Shown piece by piece: positions 7,478 through 15,819 of a DNA stretch of 37,301 nucleotides. This stretch comes from a virus. Location: IMG/VR virus record IMGVR_UViG_3300005337_000510, positions 1 through 37,301 of that record; one strand, 5' to 3'. The notes beneath the pieces were generated by a model, which was not told the DNA's origin, searched no databases, and worked only from the letters and a program-made list of their open reading frames with translations. A program made the position numbers and the translations under genes. The first letter of the stretch is position 1. Every line of letters begins with the position of its first letter.

Positions 7478-8377
7478 GTGCGAGTCGTCGGCCTGCTCTC
7501 CTGGTACGAGGAGAGCCCGCAATGGCTCGCGGAGATGATCGCGAGCTTGCCGAAGGCGGGGATCTCGCACCTGATCGCCCTCGACGGCGCTTACGGGCTC
7601 TTCCCCGGCGGCACCCCTACCTCTGACCTCACCAACGTCCAGGCGATCCAAGCCTCCTGCGAGGCCCACGGCCTGACCTACTCGATCCACCAGCCCGAAG
7701 AGGTGTGGGAGGGCAACGAGGTCGAGAAGCGCTCGGCCCTCTTCGAGCTGGCCGAACAGGTCACCACCGAAGACGACTGGCTCTTTGTGATGGACGCCGA
7801 CGAGGTCATCACCGATGTCCCCGCCGACTTCACCGCCCGCCTGGCCGAGACCAGTCTCGACGTGGGGATGGTCACCTTCGAAGAGCCGCCCCGAGAGGAC
7901 GGCCCGGCAGCGAGCTACCGCTGGCAGCGCAAACGCCGCTACCCGATCCGCGTCATCTTCCGCGCGATCCGCGGCATCCGCGTCGTGCAGAACCACTGGA
8001 CGTACGTCACCCCAGACGGCCGGCGCCTCTGGGGGCAGAACAAGCGGACCCTGGAGCCTGCGCTGGACTGCACCGACCTTGAGATTTACCACCGCTCCGA
8101 CCACCGCCACGAGGCCCGGCGAGCGGATCAGTACGCCTACTACCGCACCCGCGACGAGCAGCAGGCCGAGCTTGGGGCGTGCGCTCGCTGCAGCGGGAAG
8201 GCGACCAAGAGCGTCCCGACCAAATGGGAGCCCTCGCCTGAAGGTCTGACCGCCGACTACATCGACGTCTGCGACGACTGCGCCGCGGCCGTCAAGGAGG
8301 AGAACGCGCCAGTGCTTCGCAGATTCGGCATCGACCCCGAGACCATGCGCCCGATCATCGGAGCGGCAGCAGCATGA
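7478..8377 (+). CDS. GT2-like glycosyltransferase with C-terminal zinc-ribbon motif
   Basis: A 299-residue protein starting at GTG 7478, one base after the previous stop. The N-terminus (MRVVGLLSWYEESPQWLAEM) and the acidic DADE motif at residues 106-109 (LFVMDADEVI) resemble GT-A fold glycosyltransferases, where the Asp pair holds the metal and nucleotide-sugar. A basic stretch (WQRKRRYPIRVIFRAI) and the segment LEIYHRSDHRHEARRADQYA follow. A four-cysteine motif near the C-terminus (CARC at 235-238 and CDDC at 265-268) looks like a zinc ribbon, unusual for this class. It would attach the sugar made by its neighbours to an acceptor: virion protein, host surface glycan or DNA. Glycosyltransferase assignment is by fold-level resemblance only. 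Confidence 0.72.
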   Translation: MRVVGLLSWYEESPQWLAEMIASLPKAGISHLIALDGAYGLFPGGTPTSDLTNVQAIQASCEAHGLTYSIHQPEEVWEGNEVEKRSALFELAEQVTTEDDWLFVMDADEVITDVPADFTARLAETSLDVGMVTFEEPPREDGPAASYRWQRKRRYPIRVIFRAIRGIRVVQNHWTYVTPDGRRLWGQNKRTLEPALDCTDLEIYHRSDHRHEARRADQYAYYRTRDEQQAELGACARCSGKATKSVPTKWEPSPEGLTADYIDVCDDCAAAVKEENAPVLRRFGIDPETMRPIIGAAAA

Positions 8378-9222
8378 AGGCCCTGGTCGTCGGCCACGGC
8401 GTGATGGGCAGGCACCACGCCCGCACCCTCCGTCGCCTCGGCGTGGCAGTCCAGACGCTTGACCCCTCGACGAGGTCCGGTGCCGACCACCACCAGCTCA
8501 CCGAGGAGCTGATCGACTTCGCCGACATCGTCTGCGTCGCTACCCCACCCGCCGAACTCGCAGAGGTGGGAGCGCTCTGGCTCGAACGCGGCAAGAGCGT
8601 CCTGGTCGAGAAGCCGATGGCCGTCGACCAGGAACAGGCCCAACGCCTCCTACAGGCTGAGCTCGATTCTGAGGGCAAGCTGCTCGTTGGGTACACCGAG
8701 CGCTGGAACCCGGCTGTTCATCTGCTCAAGGAGGCGTTGCCCCTGATCGGTGAGGTGCGCCACGTCGCCACCCAACGCCTCGGCCTGCCGCCCCGCTGCC
8801 CGCGTACCGGCCCGGCCCTCGACCTGCTGACCCACGACCTCGACGTGCTGCGCTTCCTCAACCTCTGGCCGCGCTTCGAAGGTGCCACCGGGACAAACGG
8901 CAGCATCGTCGCCAGCCTCGCCCTTGCATCAGGCGGCACCGCGACCCTGATCGCCAGCCACCTGCACGAGACCAAGCGACGCGCCATCGAGGTAGTCGGC
9001 ACCGAAGGGATGCTCGCCTGCGACTTCCAGCGGCAGACGCTCTTCTGCACAACCGGCTCCGGTTGCACCGAGATCGAGGTGCTGAGGCAAGAGCCGCTGG
9101 TGCTTCAGTGGCAGGCGTTCCTCCAAGGCGAGGGCGTCAACTCCGGCGAAGCGAAGGTCGTCCTCGACCTCGCCGTCAGGGCAGAGGAGGCAGCAGGTGC
9201 CGATCGCCTACCAGTGTGTTGA
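8374..9222 (+). CDS. Gfo/Idh/MocA-family NAD(P)-dependent oxidoreductase
   Basis: A 282-residue oxidoreductase that probably oxidises a sugar hydroxyl to the ketone used by the aminotransferase. The N-terminus is a Rossmann nucleotide-binding site (VVGHGVMGRHHART, GxGxxG at 7-12). The family hallmark EKP lies at 79-81 (VLVEKPMAVDQEQA). GYTERWNPAV and LLTHDLDVLRFLNLW (catalytic-type His near 154) follow. It is somewhat shorter than the usual 320-370 residues, with a compact C-terminal domain. ATG overlaps the glycosyltransferase stop by four bases. The combination with a DegT aminotransferase and hexapeptide acyltransferase parallels the WbpB-WbpE-WbpD route to 3-acylamino sugars. Confidence 0.88.
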   Translation: MKALVVGHGVMGRHHARTLRRLGVAVQTLDPSTRSGADHHQLTEELIDFADIVCVATPPAELAEVGALWLERGKSVLVEKPMAVDQEQAQRLLQAELDSEGKLLVGYTERWNPAVHLLKEALPLIGEVRHVATQRLGLPPRCPRTGPALDLLTHDLDVLRFLNLWPRFEGATGTNGSIVASLALASGGTATLIASHLHETKRRAIEVVGTEGMLACDFQRQTLFCTTGSGCTEIEVLRQEPLVLQWQAFLQGEGVNSGEAKVVLDLAVRAEEAAGADRLPVC

Positions 9223-9547
9223 ACCCGGCTGCGTAGAACTGAGCGGCGAGTCCCGCTGCCCCAAGCACCGCAAGGCGCATGAGCTGCAGCGCCGCGGTGG
9301 TCTCAAGTCCGGCTGGGAGTGGACGGCGACCACCAACCGGATCAAGAGGCGCGACGGCTACCGCTGCACCGAAGTCATCGACGGCGAGCGTTGCACCTCC
9401 TCCGTCGAACTTGAAGTGGACCACGAGGTAGCACTGGAGGACGGCGGGACCAATGACGACGACAACCTGCGGACCCGATGCCGCGACTGCCACCTTCGAC
9501 GCCACGGCAAGCAGCGTCGCCACCAGGGGGGGCCTCCAAATCGCTAG
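9197..9547 (+). CDS. HNH endonuclease, terminase-linked
   Basis: A 116-residue HNH nuclease. The N-terminus has a zinc-finger-like Cys/His set (CVEPGC, then CPKH). The HNH core is LEVDHEVALEDGGTNDDDNL followed by RTRCRDCHLRRHG, giving the Asp-His, Asn and His positions plus the supporting CxxC. GTG 9197 is chosen because GAGGAGG lies just upstream; the start overlaps the end of the oxidoreductase gene. HNH proteins directly ahead of terminase genes are common in HK97-like phages, where they assist DNA packaging and cos cleavage. Confidence 0.9.
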   Translation: MPIAYQCVEPGCVELSGESRCPKHRKAHELQRRGGLKSGWEWTATTNRIKRRDGYRCTEVIDGERCTSSVELEVDHEVALEDGGTNDDDNLRTRCRDCHLRRHGKQRRHQGGPPNR

Positions 9548-9685
9548 AGGTGCCCGCTACAGCAGCGCTTGTAGTCACGGAAACGAAAATCCGAGATCCG
9601 GCCGGTTTTTGCCCAGCGCTCTAACTAGTCGCGCGCGCGCGCGGTCGATGTTCCTTTCCGGCCCCTTCTCCTTCCCGAGCTAGCC
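9548..9685. other. Intergenic region before the terminase genes (possible packaging site)
   Basis: 138 bases without a gene between the HNH and small terminase genes, the usual place for a cos or pac site. It contains CCGGCCGG followed by TTTTTG near 9600, an alternating CG run near 9630-9641, and a pyrimidine-rich stretch (about 9650-9680). No cohesive-end sequence can be recognised by eye, so the packaging assignment is positional only. Confidence 0.25.
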
Positions 9686-10066
9686 GTGCCGCGTTCCCCA
9701 TTTCCCCCTCCAGAGGACTTCGACGACGAGTCGAAGGCGCTCTGGAAAAAGACGATCAAGCACCTCGAAGAGCAGAGCACCTGGCAGCCGTCCGATGTGC
9801 CAGCGCTTGAACGCTACGTCCGCGCCACAGAACGAGCGCGACTTGCTCGCGACGGGCTGCCGCGCGACGACAAGGGCGCGCTCCTCCTGACCGCCAAAGG
9901 CTCGCAGCAGCAGCTCGTCCAACACCCAAACGTCAAGACAGCCCGAGAGGCCGAGCGAGATGCCCACGAGTACGCCAGAGACCTCCTCCTCACGCCGAAA
10001 GCCCGCGAGCAGCACGAGATCGAGAAAAGGCGGTCGGAGAAAGGCGGCAAGTTCGCCCTCTCGTAG
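9686..10066 (+). CDS. terS: Terminase small subunit (P27-like)
   Basis: A 126-residue protein starting with GTG 9686. It resembles small terminase subunits of the P27 family: an N-terminal Pro-rich start, a helix with LWKKTIKHLEEQ, ALERYVRATERARLARDGL, and NVKTAREAERDAHEYARDLLLTPKARE near the C-terminus. It would recognise phage DNA and regulate the large subunit during packaging. It lies between the HNH gene and the large terminase, and its 3-prime end overlaps the proposed start of the latter. Confidence 0.85.
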   Translation: MPRSPFPPPEDFDDESKALWKKTIKHLEEQSTWQPSDVPALERYVRATERARLARDGLPRDDKGALLLTAKGSQQQLVQHPNVKTAREAERDAHEYARDLLLTPKAREQHEIEKRRSEKGGKFALS

Positions 10067-11624
10067 GAAGCCAGCGCGCCGCCCCGCCGGCAAGGTGCGC
10101 TGGAGCTACGAGTGGTTCGTCTGGTTCGCCGAGCTGCTGACGCTCCCGGTCACCGATGTCAGCTACACCGGCCCGCCCAAGCCGCTCCGGCTGGAGCCGT
10201 TCCAGCGCTTCATCCTGAAAATGGCCTTCAAGACGGGACGGGCCGAGCTGCTGGTGCTGCTGCCCAAGGGCAACGGTAAGACGCTCCTCTTCGCTGCGCT
10301 CGCAGTCTTCCACCTGCTCACCGTCGACAACGCCGAGTGTTTCATCGGTGCCGCAGATGGCGAGCAGGCGAAAACGATGTACCGCTTCGCCAGCCACTTC
10401 GTCGAGTCCGAGCCGGAACTGGAAGCGCGACTGGACGTGCGGAAGTCGACGCGCGAAATCCGCTCCAAGCGCGACCAAGGGTTCATCCGCGTCCTCGCGT
10501 CCGACCAGTCGAAAGCGGGCGGCAAGCGCCACTCCTACAACCCGTCGCTGGCGCTGATCGACGAGCTTCACGCCCACGAAAACGACTCGCTGTACACCGC
10601 CCTGCGCTCGGCCACCTTCAAGCGCGGCGGCCTGGTCATCACGATCTCCACCGCCGGCCACGACGAGGAGAACTCGCCGCTCGGGATCAAGCGCGCCGCG
10701 GTCTACGCCTACGAGCATTCGGGCGGTCGCATCCGCCGCGGGCTGAGAGTCAACGGCCGAGCCCAGGCCGTCAAGCACAAGGACGGGCGGCTGACGATCG
10801 TCGAAGCGCCCTCCGGCAACACCTGCATGTTGGAATGGGCCTGCACTTCCGAAGACGACCTCGACAACATGGAAGTCGTCAAGCTCGCCAACCCGGCCTC
10901 CTTCGTGACGATCGCCGGGCTCGAAGACGGGCACGAGACACTGGAGCCCTCCACCTTCGCCCGCTACCGCGCCAACGTCTGGGCTCAGGCGGCGGACGCG
11001 GTTATCAAGGAAGCCGTCTGGGATGCGCTCAACGACGGCTCGACGATCCCCAAGGGAGTGCCGCGCTGGGCGATCGTCGACTTCGCGCAGAAATCAGACG
11101 GCGCCGCGGTGACGCAGCTCTACCTCGACGAGAGGCAGAAGCTGATCCCGAAGGCGCATGTATGGGCCAGGCGCGAGAAGAAGGCGGGGCGCCCGCAGCC
11201 CGCAGCCCACACCCTGGTCGACGAGGAACGAATCCGCCAGTCGATCGTTCGCGACCACATCCGCCACATCCACAAGAACGAAGGAGAAGTCCTTGGCGTC
11301 ATCTTCGACCCGCACCTGTTTGACCCCGAGGAACTCAACGATGAGGGGTATCTGATGATCCCGTTCCCACAGAAGCGAGAGCGCCAGGTACCGGCCTCCA
11401 AGAAGCTCTTCGACACGATCAACGAAGGCGGGTTCGCGCACGATGGCGACAAGGTGCTGCGCTCCCACGTCATCTCGGCTGGCGCCGTCCCGGCCGGCGA
11501 GGGCTGGCGCTTCTCCAAGGCGGTCTCCAAGAAACTGATCGACGCCTGCATCTGCTTGCAGATGGGAGTCGAACAGGCCATCCAGGGCGTTCCCGCCAAG
11601 CCCTTCATTGAGGTGCTCGGATGA
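9960..11624 (+). CDS. terL: Terminase large subunit
   Basis: A 554-residue packaging motor. Walker A is LLPKGNGKTLL (Lys near 107), Walker B LALIDELHAH (Asp-Glu near 201-202). A C-terminal nuclease domain begins at WAIVDFAQKSDGAA (Asp near 374) with VIFDPHLFDP later. The start is uncertain: ATG 9960 lies 107 bases inside terS and yields a Ser/Arg/Lys/Pro-rich leader of about 45 residues, while GTG 10095 begins just before the conserved WSYEWFVWF region but has no clear ribosome binding site. The leader may be an artefact of reading terS out of frame. Confidence 0.93.
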   Translation: MPTSTPETSSSRRKPASSTRSRKGGRRKAASSPSRRKPARRPAGKVRWSYEWFVWFAELLTLPVTDVSYTGPPKPLRLEPFQRFILKMAFKTGRAELLVLLPKGNGKTLLFAALAVFHLLTVDNAECFIGAADGEQAKTMYRFASHFVESEPELEARLDVRKSTREIRSKRDQGFIRVLASDQSKAGGKRHSYNPSLALIDELHAHENDSLYTALRSATFKRGGLVITISTAGHDEENSPLGIKRAAVYAYEHSGGRIRRGLRVNGRAQAVKHKDGRLTIVEAPSGNTCMLEWACTSEDDLDNMEVVKLANPASFVTIAGLEDGHETLEPSTFARYRANVWAQAADAVIKEAVWDALNDGSTIPKGVPRWAIVDFAQKSDGAAVTQLYLDERQKLIPKAHVWARREKKAGRPQPAAHTLVDEERIRQSIVRDHIRHIHKNEGEVLGVIFDPHLFDPEELNDEGYLMIPFPQKRERQVPASKKLFDTINEGGFAHDGDKVLRSHVISAGAVPAGEGWRFSKAVSKKLIDACICLQMGVEQAIQGVPAKPFIEVLG

Positions 11625-11851
11625 TCTGGCGCCGGAGCTACATCCGCAAGCTGACCCGCCAGAGGGTGATCGTCCACACCCGCGACGACCAGTCGATCCG
11701 GGGCGTGCTGAAGGAAGTTCACCCCGACTGCATCGTCATCACCGCGGCGCAATACCTCGACAAAGCAACCACCGAGGACGTGAGCGGGACGCCAGTGATC
11801 CCCCGCGAGAACGTCGCCTGGTTGCAGGTGCTGAGCGATGCCGGTTCTTGA
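11621..11851 (+). CDS. Sm-like small protein between terminase and portal
   Basis: A 76-residue protein, ATG overlapping the terminase stop. The pattern RVIVHTRDDQSIRGVLKEVH, then DCIVITAAQYLD and IPRENVAWLQVL is that of an Sm/LSm-type five-strand barrel: a bent strand with the RGVLKEV turn, a strand pair, and a final strand after IPRENV. Small barrel proteins of this kind are seen between terminase and portal genes in actinobacterial phages. Whether it forms a ring, binds RNA or DNA, or is a head component is unknown. The fold call is by pattern only. Confidence 0.7.
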   Translation: MIWRRSYIRKLTRQRVIVHTRDDQSIRGVLKEVHPDCIVITAAQYLDKATTEDVSGTPVIPRENVAWLQVLSDAGS

Positions 11852-13355
11852 GACCTCGGGCGGCAAGCTCGTAACGATCGGGGGGCGGGCCTCCTGGCTC
11901 TCGCGTCCCTCTACGCCGCTGGGCGCGCTGGGCAGTATGGGCAGCGGCGTCGTCACCCTCTCCGGTGGCGCCCCGGTGTCCTTCGCGCAGCTCTACCGGA
12001 CGCAGCCGTGGGTGGCCGCGAACGTCAACAAGCTCTCGCGCCAGATCGCGCGCCTGCCCCTGCGGGTCTACAAGCTCGGCTCGCAGAGCGACCGCGAGGA
12101 AGTCACCTCGGGGCGCCTCGTCGACCTACTCCGCAACCCGTGGGAGCGGGGCTCGTCGGTCTCGATCAAGCAGGCCCTGTCCTTCCCCACCGTCCTTCAC
12201 GGCAACAGCCTGGTCGCGAAGATGCGCCGCTCCTCGGGCGCACCGCCGACTTCCTTCCTGCCGCTGGACTGGCGGTTCCTGATCCCGCACCTCGACGATC
12301 GCGGCGGCATCATCTTCTGGGAGACAGTCCAGACGGGCAAACCGCTCTTCCTCGACCCCGCCGATGTCGTGCATGTCGCGTGGATGGCGCCTGATGGCGA
12401 CCTCGGTGTTTCCCCGCTGCAGCAGCTCGGCACCACCATCCGGCTCGAGGACGCCGCCCAGCGCTACGCGACCAGCTCCTTCGACAACGCCGCCCGCCCC
12501 GCGGGCGCCCTGGTGTACGACAAGGACACTCAGGTCAAACCGGAGGAACGGGAGGAACTCCGCGCGCAGATCGAACAGACGCACGGCGGCGTGGAGAACG
12601 CCTTCAAGCTCCTCCTGCTCGGCGGCGGTCTCGACTGGAAGCCGTTCTCACAGACGGCCAAAGAGGCGCAGCTCACCGACTCGCGCAAACTCAACCGCGA
12701 GGAAGTGGCGGCGGTGTACGACATCCCGCCGCCGCTGATCGGCATTCTCGACAACGCCACCTTCTCCAACGTCACCGAGCAGCACAAGATGCTGTTCACC
12801 ACGATCCTCGGACCCTGGCTGACGCTGGTTCAGGAAGCGCTCCAGGCCCAGTTGATCGACCCCGAGCCCGCCTTCGCCGGGCACTTCGTGGAGTTCGACC
12901 TTAACGAGCAGCTCAAAGGTGACCCGGAGAAACGCATCCCGGCGATCACCAAAGCGATCGAATCGGGCCTGTACACGATCAACGAGGCGCGGCGCATGGA
13001 GAACCTGCCGCCCGTCAACCACCCCCACGCCAACGTTCCCCTGATCCCAGGGAACAACCTCGTGCCGCTCGGTTCAGAGGGCAGCGGCGACGGGGGCGAC
13101 GGCGGTGGCAAGGATGACGGCGGCGCTGTCGCGGCGGCCATCGGGCGAGCCCGTGACCGGACGTTGACGCGAGCTGGCGCCGGCGCCGAAGACCTCTTCG
13201 ACCGGCCGCGGTTTGAACGCGAGCTGACGGCGGACCTTGGAGCGTCAGAGGCAGAGAGCGTCTACGCCCTCGCCTCGATCCTCGAGAACGGCATCAACCA
13301 GGCAGCGGGCGAGCCCGACCGCCTCAAGCAGTTCTTCTCGGCGCTCAGCGCCTGA
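11838..13355 (+). CDS. Portal protein, HK97 family
   Basis: A 505-residue portal protein, forming the ring at the head vertex through which DNA is packaged. It has family features: VSFAQLYRTQPWVAANVNKL, ARLPLRVYKLG, PLDWRFLIPHLDDRG, the ADVVHVAWMAPDGDLGVSPL block, and the LNREEVAAVYDIPPPLIGIL plus NVTEQHKMLFTTILGPWL segments of the stem/clip region. The last 100 residues are a Gly/Asp-rich spacer and a helical tail. ATG 11838 overlaps the end of the Sm-like gene. It is followed by the S49 protease, the normal order. Confidence 0.95.
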   Translation: MPVLETSGGKLVTIGGRASWLSRPSTPLGALGSMGSGVVTLSGGAPVSFAQLYRTQPWVAANVNKLSRQIARLPLRVYKLGSQSDREEVTSGRLVDLLRNPWERGSSVSIKQALSFPTVLHGNSLVAKMRRSSGAPPTSFLPLDWRFLIPHLDDRGGIIFWETVQTGKPLFLDPADVVHVAWMAPDGDLGVSPLQQLGTTIRLEDAAQRYATSSFDNAARPAGALVYDKDTQVKPEEREELRAQIEQTHGGVENAFKLLLLGGGLDWKPFSQTAKEAQLTDSRKLNREEVAAVYDIPPPLIGILDNATFSNVTEQHKMLFTTILGPWLTLVQEALQAQLIDPEPAFAGHFVEFDLNEQLKGDPEKRIPAITKAIESGLYTINEARRMENLPPVNHPHANVPLIPGNNLVPLGSEGSGDGGDGGGKDDGGAVAAAIGRARDRTLTRAGAGAEDLFDRPRFERELTADLGASEAESVYALASILENGINQAAGEPDRLKQFFSALSA

Positions 13356-13373
13356 CCAAAGGAGATACCCACC

Positions 13374-14381
13374 GTGGAACCCACGACGCGGGCTGTAGTC
13401 CCCTGCACCGAGCACCAGACGACCACCTGGGCCGTACAGCCCGAGGTGCTCCACCAGATCGCCAACCACCTCATCAAACGGCCGAGCGCCGAGCTGCTCG
13501 CCGCAGTCCCGCAGGCGGCGTCGGCAGACGTGCCGGTCACCGGGGGCGTCGCCGTCATCTCGCTTCGCGGCCTCATCACCGCCCGTCCTTCGCTGCTGAG
13601 CATGTTGCTGGGCGGTGGCGGCGGGCTGAGGGTGTTCCGCTCGGCTTTGCGGGAAGCGGTCGCCAGCGAGGAAATCGGCTCGATCCTCCTCGACATCGAC
13701 TCGCCGGGCGGGTCGACCGACCTCAACAACGAGGTCGCCGCCGAAATCCGGTCCTTCCGTGGGAGCAAGCCGATCATCGCTCTCGCCAACACGGTCGCAG
13801 CATCGGCGGCGTACTGCATCGCCTCGGCTGCTGACGAAGTGGTCGTCACCCCAAGCGGGCGGGTCGGCTCGATCGGCACCTACCTCCTGCACCTCGACTG
13901 GAGCAAATTCAACGATGACGCGGGGATCAAGCCCACGTACATCAGCGCCGGCAAGTACAAGGTCGAGGGCAACGAAGACGAGCCGCTCGAAGACGAGGCG
14001 CGCGCGGCCCTGCAGGAGATGGTCGACGACTACTACGCCCTCTTCGTCGCCGATGTCGCCGCCGGAAGAGGCGTGTCCACGAGCGCCGTGCGCTCTGGCT
14101 TCGGCGAGGGCCGCATCGTCACCGCGGCCAAGGCCGTCGAGGTCGGCCTGGCCGACCGCGTGGCGAGCTTCGAGTCGGTCGTCTCAAAGCTCGCCGGCAC
14201 CGGGGCCAACGGCGGCAAGACGACCTCGCTGCACGTCGCACTCGACGCCGCCGCGCCCACTTCAACTTCACCCACCAAACAGCCCGAAGACAAGCCGACT
14301 CCCAAGGGGCAAAGCCCCGAGGAGGAGCGGGCGAGGATCGCACGGCTGGCTACAGCACGCCCAACACACACCACACCCTGA
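13374..14381 (+). CDS. S49-family (SppA/lambda C-like) prohead protease
   Basis: A 335-residue serine peptidase that processes scaffold and capsid during head assembly. It has the S49/ClpP-superfamily core: LLDIDSPGGSTDLNNEVAAE, the nucleophile serine near residue 144 in NTVAASAAYCIASAADEV, VTPSGRVGSIGTYLLHLDWS, and the Lys of the dyad in the GKYK motif (193-196) with DEPLEDEARAALQEMVDDYY after it. The C-terminal tail is Pro/Thr-rich and charged and may serve as an internal scaffold. GTG 13374 follows AAAGGAG. Confidence 0.92.
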   Translation: MEPTTRAVVPCTEHQTTTWAVQPEVLHQIANHLIKRPSAELLAAVPQAASADVPVTGGVAVISLRGLITARPSLLSMLLGGGGGLRVFRSALREAVASEEIGSILLDIDSPGGSTDLNNEVAAEIRSFRGSKPIIALANTVAASAAYCIASAADEVVVTPSGRVGSIGTYLLHLDWSKFNDDAGIKPTYISAGKYKVEGNEDEPLEDEARAALQEMVDDYYALFVADVAAGRGVSTSAVRSGFGEGRIVTAAKAVEVGLADRVASFESVVSKLAGTGANGGKTTSLHVALDAAAPTSTSPTKQPEDKPTPKGQSPEEERARIARLATARPTHTTP

Positions 14382-14397
14382 AAGGGGGTAGCCAGCG

Positions 14398-15726
14398 ATG
14401 GCAACCGAGATGAAGCAGAAGCTGTCCGAGGTAAACGGCCAGATCACTGAGCAGAAGCAGGTGACTCAGTCGAAGTGGTCGGCGTTCGAGGAGGCCCGCG
14501 AGAAATTCGCCAAGGCCGGCGAGGACGCCAACAACACGGAGTCCGAGGCGTTCAAAGAGATGGACGCCGTCAACAAGGAATACAGCGTTGAGGCGGAGAA
14601 GCTCACCGACCTCGAGGCCGTCCGCGATGGCGTCTTCCGCGCCATGAGCGGGGAAGGTCCGGCCAGCCCCGAGGAGGCTGCTGCCGCGCTGAAATCCTCG
14701 ACCCTGGTTCGCCCCGACGAGTTCCGCTCGCTTGGCTCCAAGGCCGTGGAGTCGGACGCCTACAAAGAGCTGAAGGCGTCCGGGGCACTCGACAGCGACC
14801 ACGCGAAGTTCAACGCGGTCCTTGGCGAGCGCGGCTCGACCGATGAACTTCGGTCGGCACTCCTGACCGGCGCCGACGACGCCTCTGCGGGGGCCTTCGT
14901 CGTCAACGACCGGAAGGGCTACGTTCCGCAGCCCCAGCGGCCTCGGACGATCCTCGACCTCATCACCACCGGGTCGACCGACTCCGACATCGTCGAGTTC
15001 GTCCGGCAGCAGGCGTTCTCCAACGTCGCGGCGGAGGTCGCGGAGGCGACGACCACCGCGACTGGCACGAAGCCCGAGGCGAGTCTCGCCTTCGAAATCG
15101 TGCAGGCGACCGCGAAGAACATCGCCCACTGGGTGCCGTCCACCCGCCGGGCTCTGGCCGACGCGGGGCAGCTCCGCACGATTGTTGACGCGCAGCTCCG
15201 CTACGGGCTGGAGTACCGCTTGGAGGGCCAGGTCGTGTCCGGCGATGGTGCCGGGGAGAACCTGAAAGGGATTCTCAACACGTCCGGGATCCTCACCCAG
15301 GCCAAGGGCTCCGACTCGATCGCGGACGCCATCCACAAGGCGATCACCAAGATCCGCCTCGGCTTCCTCGAGCCGAATGGCGTGGCCCTGCACCCCAACG
15401 ACTGGGAGGTCGTGCGGCTGTCGCGGGATGACAGCGGCGCCACCGCCGGCACCGGGGGCTACCTGTACGGCCCGCCTTCGACGGCGGGAGCCGAGCAGAT
15501 GTGGGGCAAGCCGGTGGCCGTCAGCGCCGCCGTGCCGGATGACACCGGCCTCGTCGGTGACTTCCGCTTCGCCACCCTGTGGCTGCGGGAAGGCATTCAG
15601 GTTCTCGCGTCCGACTCACACTCGGACTTCTTCGTGAAGAACCTGATCGCGGTCCTGGCCGAGATGCGGGCGGCGTTCGGGGTTCAGCTCCCGGCTGCCT
15701 TCTGCAAGGTCACCTCGCTCGACTAA
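14398..15726 (+). CDS. Major capsid protein, HK97 fold
   Basis: A 442-residue capsid protein. The first about 120 residues are a charged coiled-coil delta domain that normally acts as scaffold and is cleaved off by the prohead protease. The shell domain follows, with TILDLITTGSTDSDIVEFVR, the E-loop region, WVPSTRRALADAGQLRTIVD, LEYRLEGQVVSGDGAGENLK GI, and a C-terminal part with ALHPNDWEVVRLSRDD and FRFATLWLREGIQVLASD. ATG follows AGGGGG. A strong intrinsic terminator starts 12 bases after the stop, which should raise capsid transcript level relative to the downstream tail genes. Confidence 0.96.
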   Translation: MATEMKQKLSEVNGQITEQKQVTQSKWSAFEEAREKFAKAGEDANNTESEAFKEMDAVNKEYSVEAEKLTDLEAVRDGVFRAMSGEGPASPEEAAAALKSSTLVRPDEFRSLGSKAVESDAYKELKASGALDSDHAKFNAVLGERGSTDELRSALLTGADDASAGAFVVNDRKGYVPQPQRPRTILDLITTGSTDSDIVEFVRQQAFSNVAAEVAEATTTATGTKPEASLAFEIVQATAKNIAHWVPSTRRALADAGQLRTIVDAQLRYGLEYRLEGQVVSGDGAGENLKGILNTSGILTQAKGSDSIADAIHKAITKIRLGFLEPNGVALHPNDWEVVRLSRDDSGATAGTGGYLYGPPSTAGAEQMWGKPVAVSAAVPDDTGLVGDFRFATLWLREGIQVLASDSHSDFFVKNLIAVLAEMRAAFGVQLPAAFCKVTSLD

Positions 15727-15737
15727 AGCACCACCCC

Positions 15738-15771
15738 AACCCCGGCGGGCGTCATTGCCTGCCGGGGTTTT
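15738..15771 (+). terminator. Rho-independent terminator after the capsid gene
   Basis: A 13-bp stem (15738-15750 with 15757-15769, one G-U pair) closes a GTCATT loop and ends in TTTT before CGC. It lies directly after the capsid stop. Since tail genes follow on the same strand, it is probably a partial terminator. Confidence 0.85.
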
Positions 15772-15819
15772 CGCATGGCACTTCTCAACTCACAAGCTCT
15801 TGGAAAGGAGCGGGTCGAT

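Noticed and set aside
9595-9616. CCGGCCGG followed by TTTTTG as a terminator
   Set aside because: The self-complementary core leaves no loop and only 4 pairs; too weak for a terminator.
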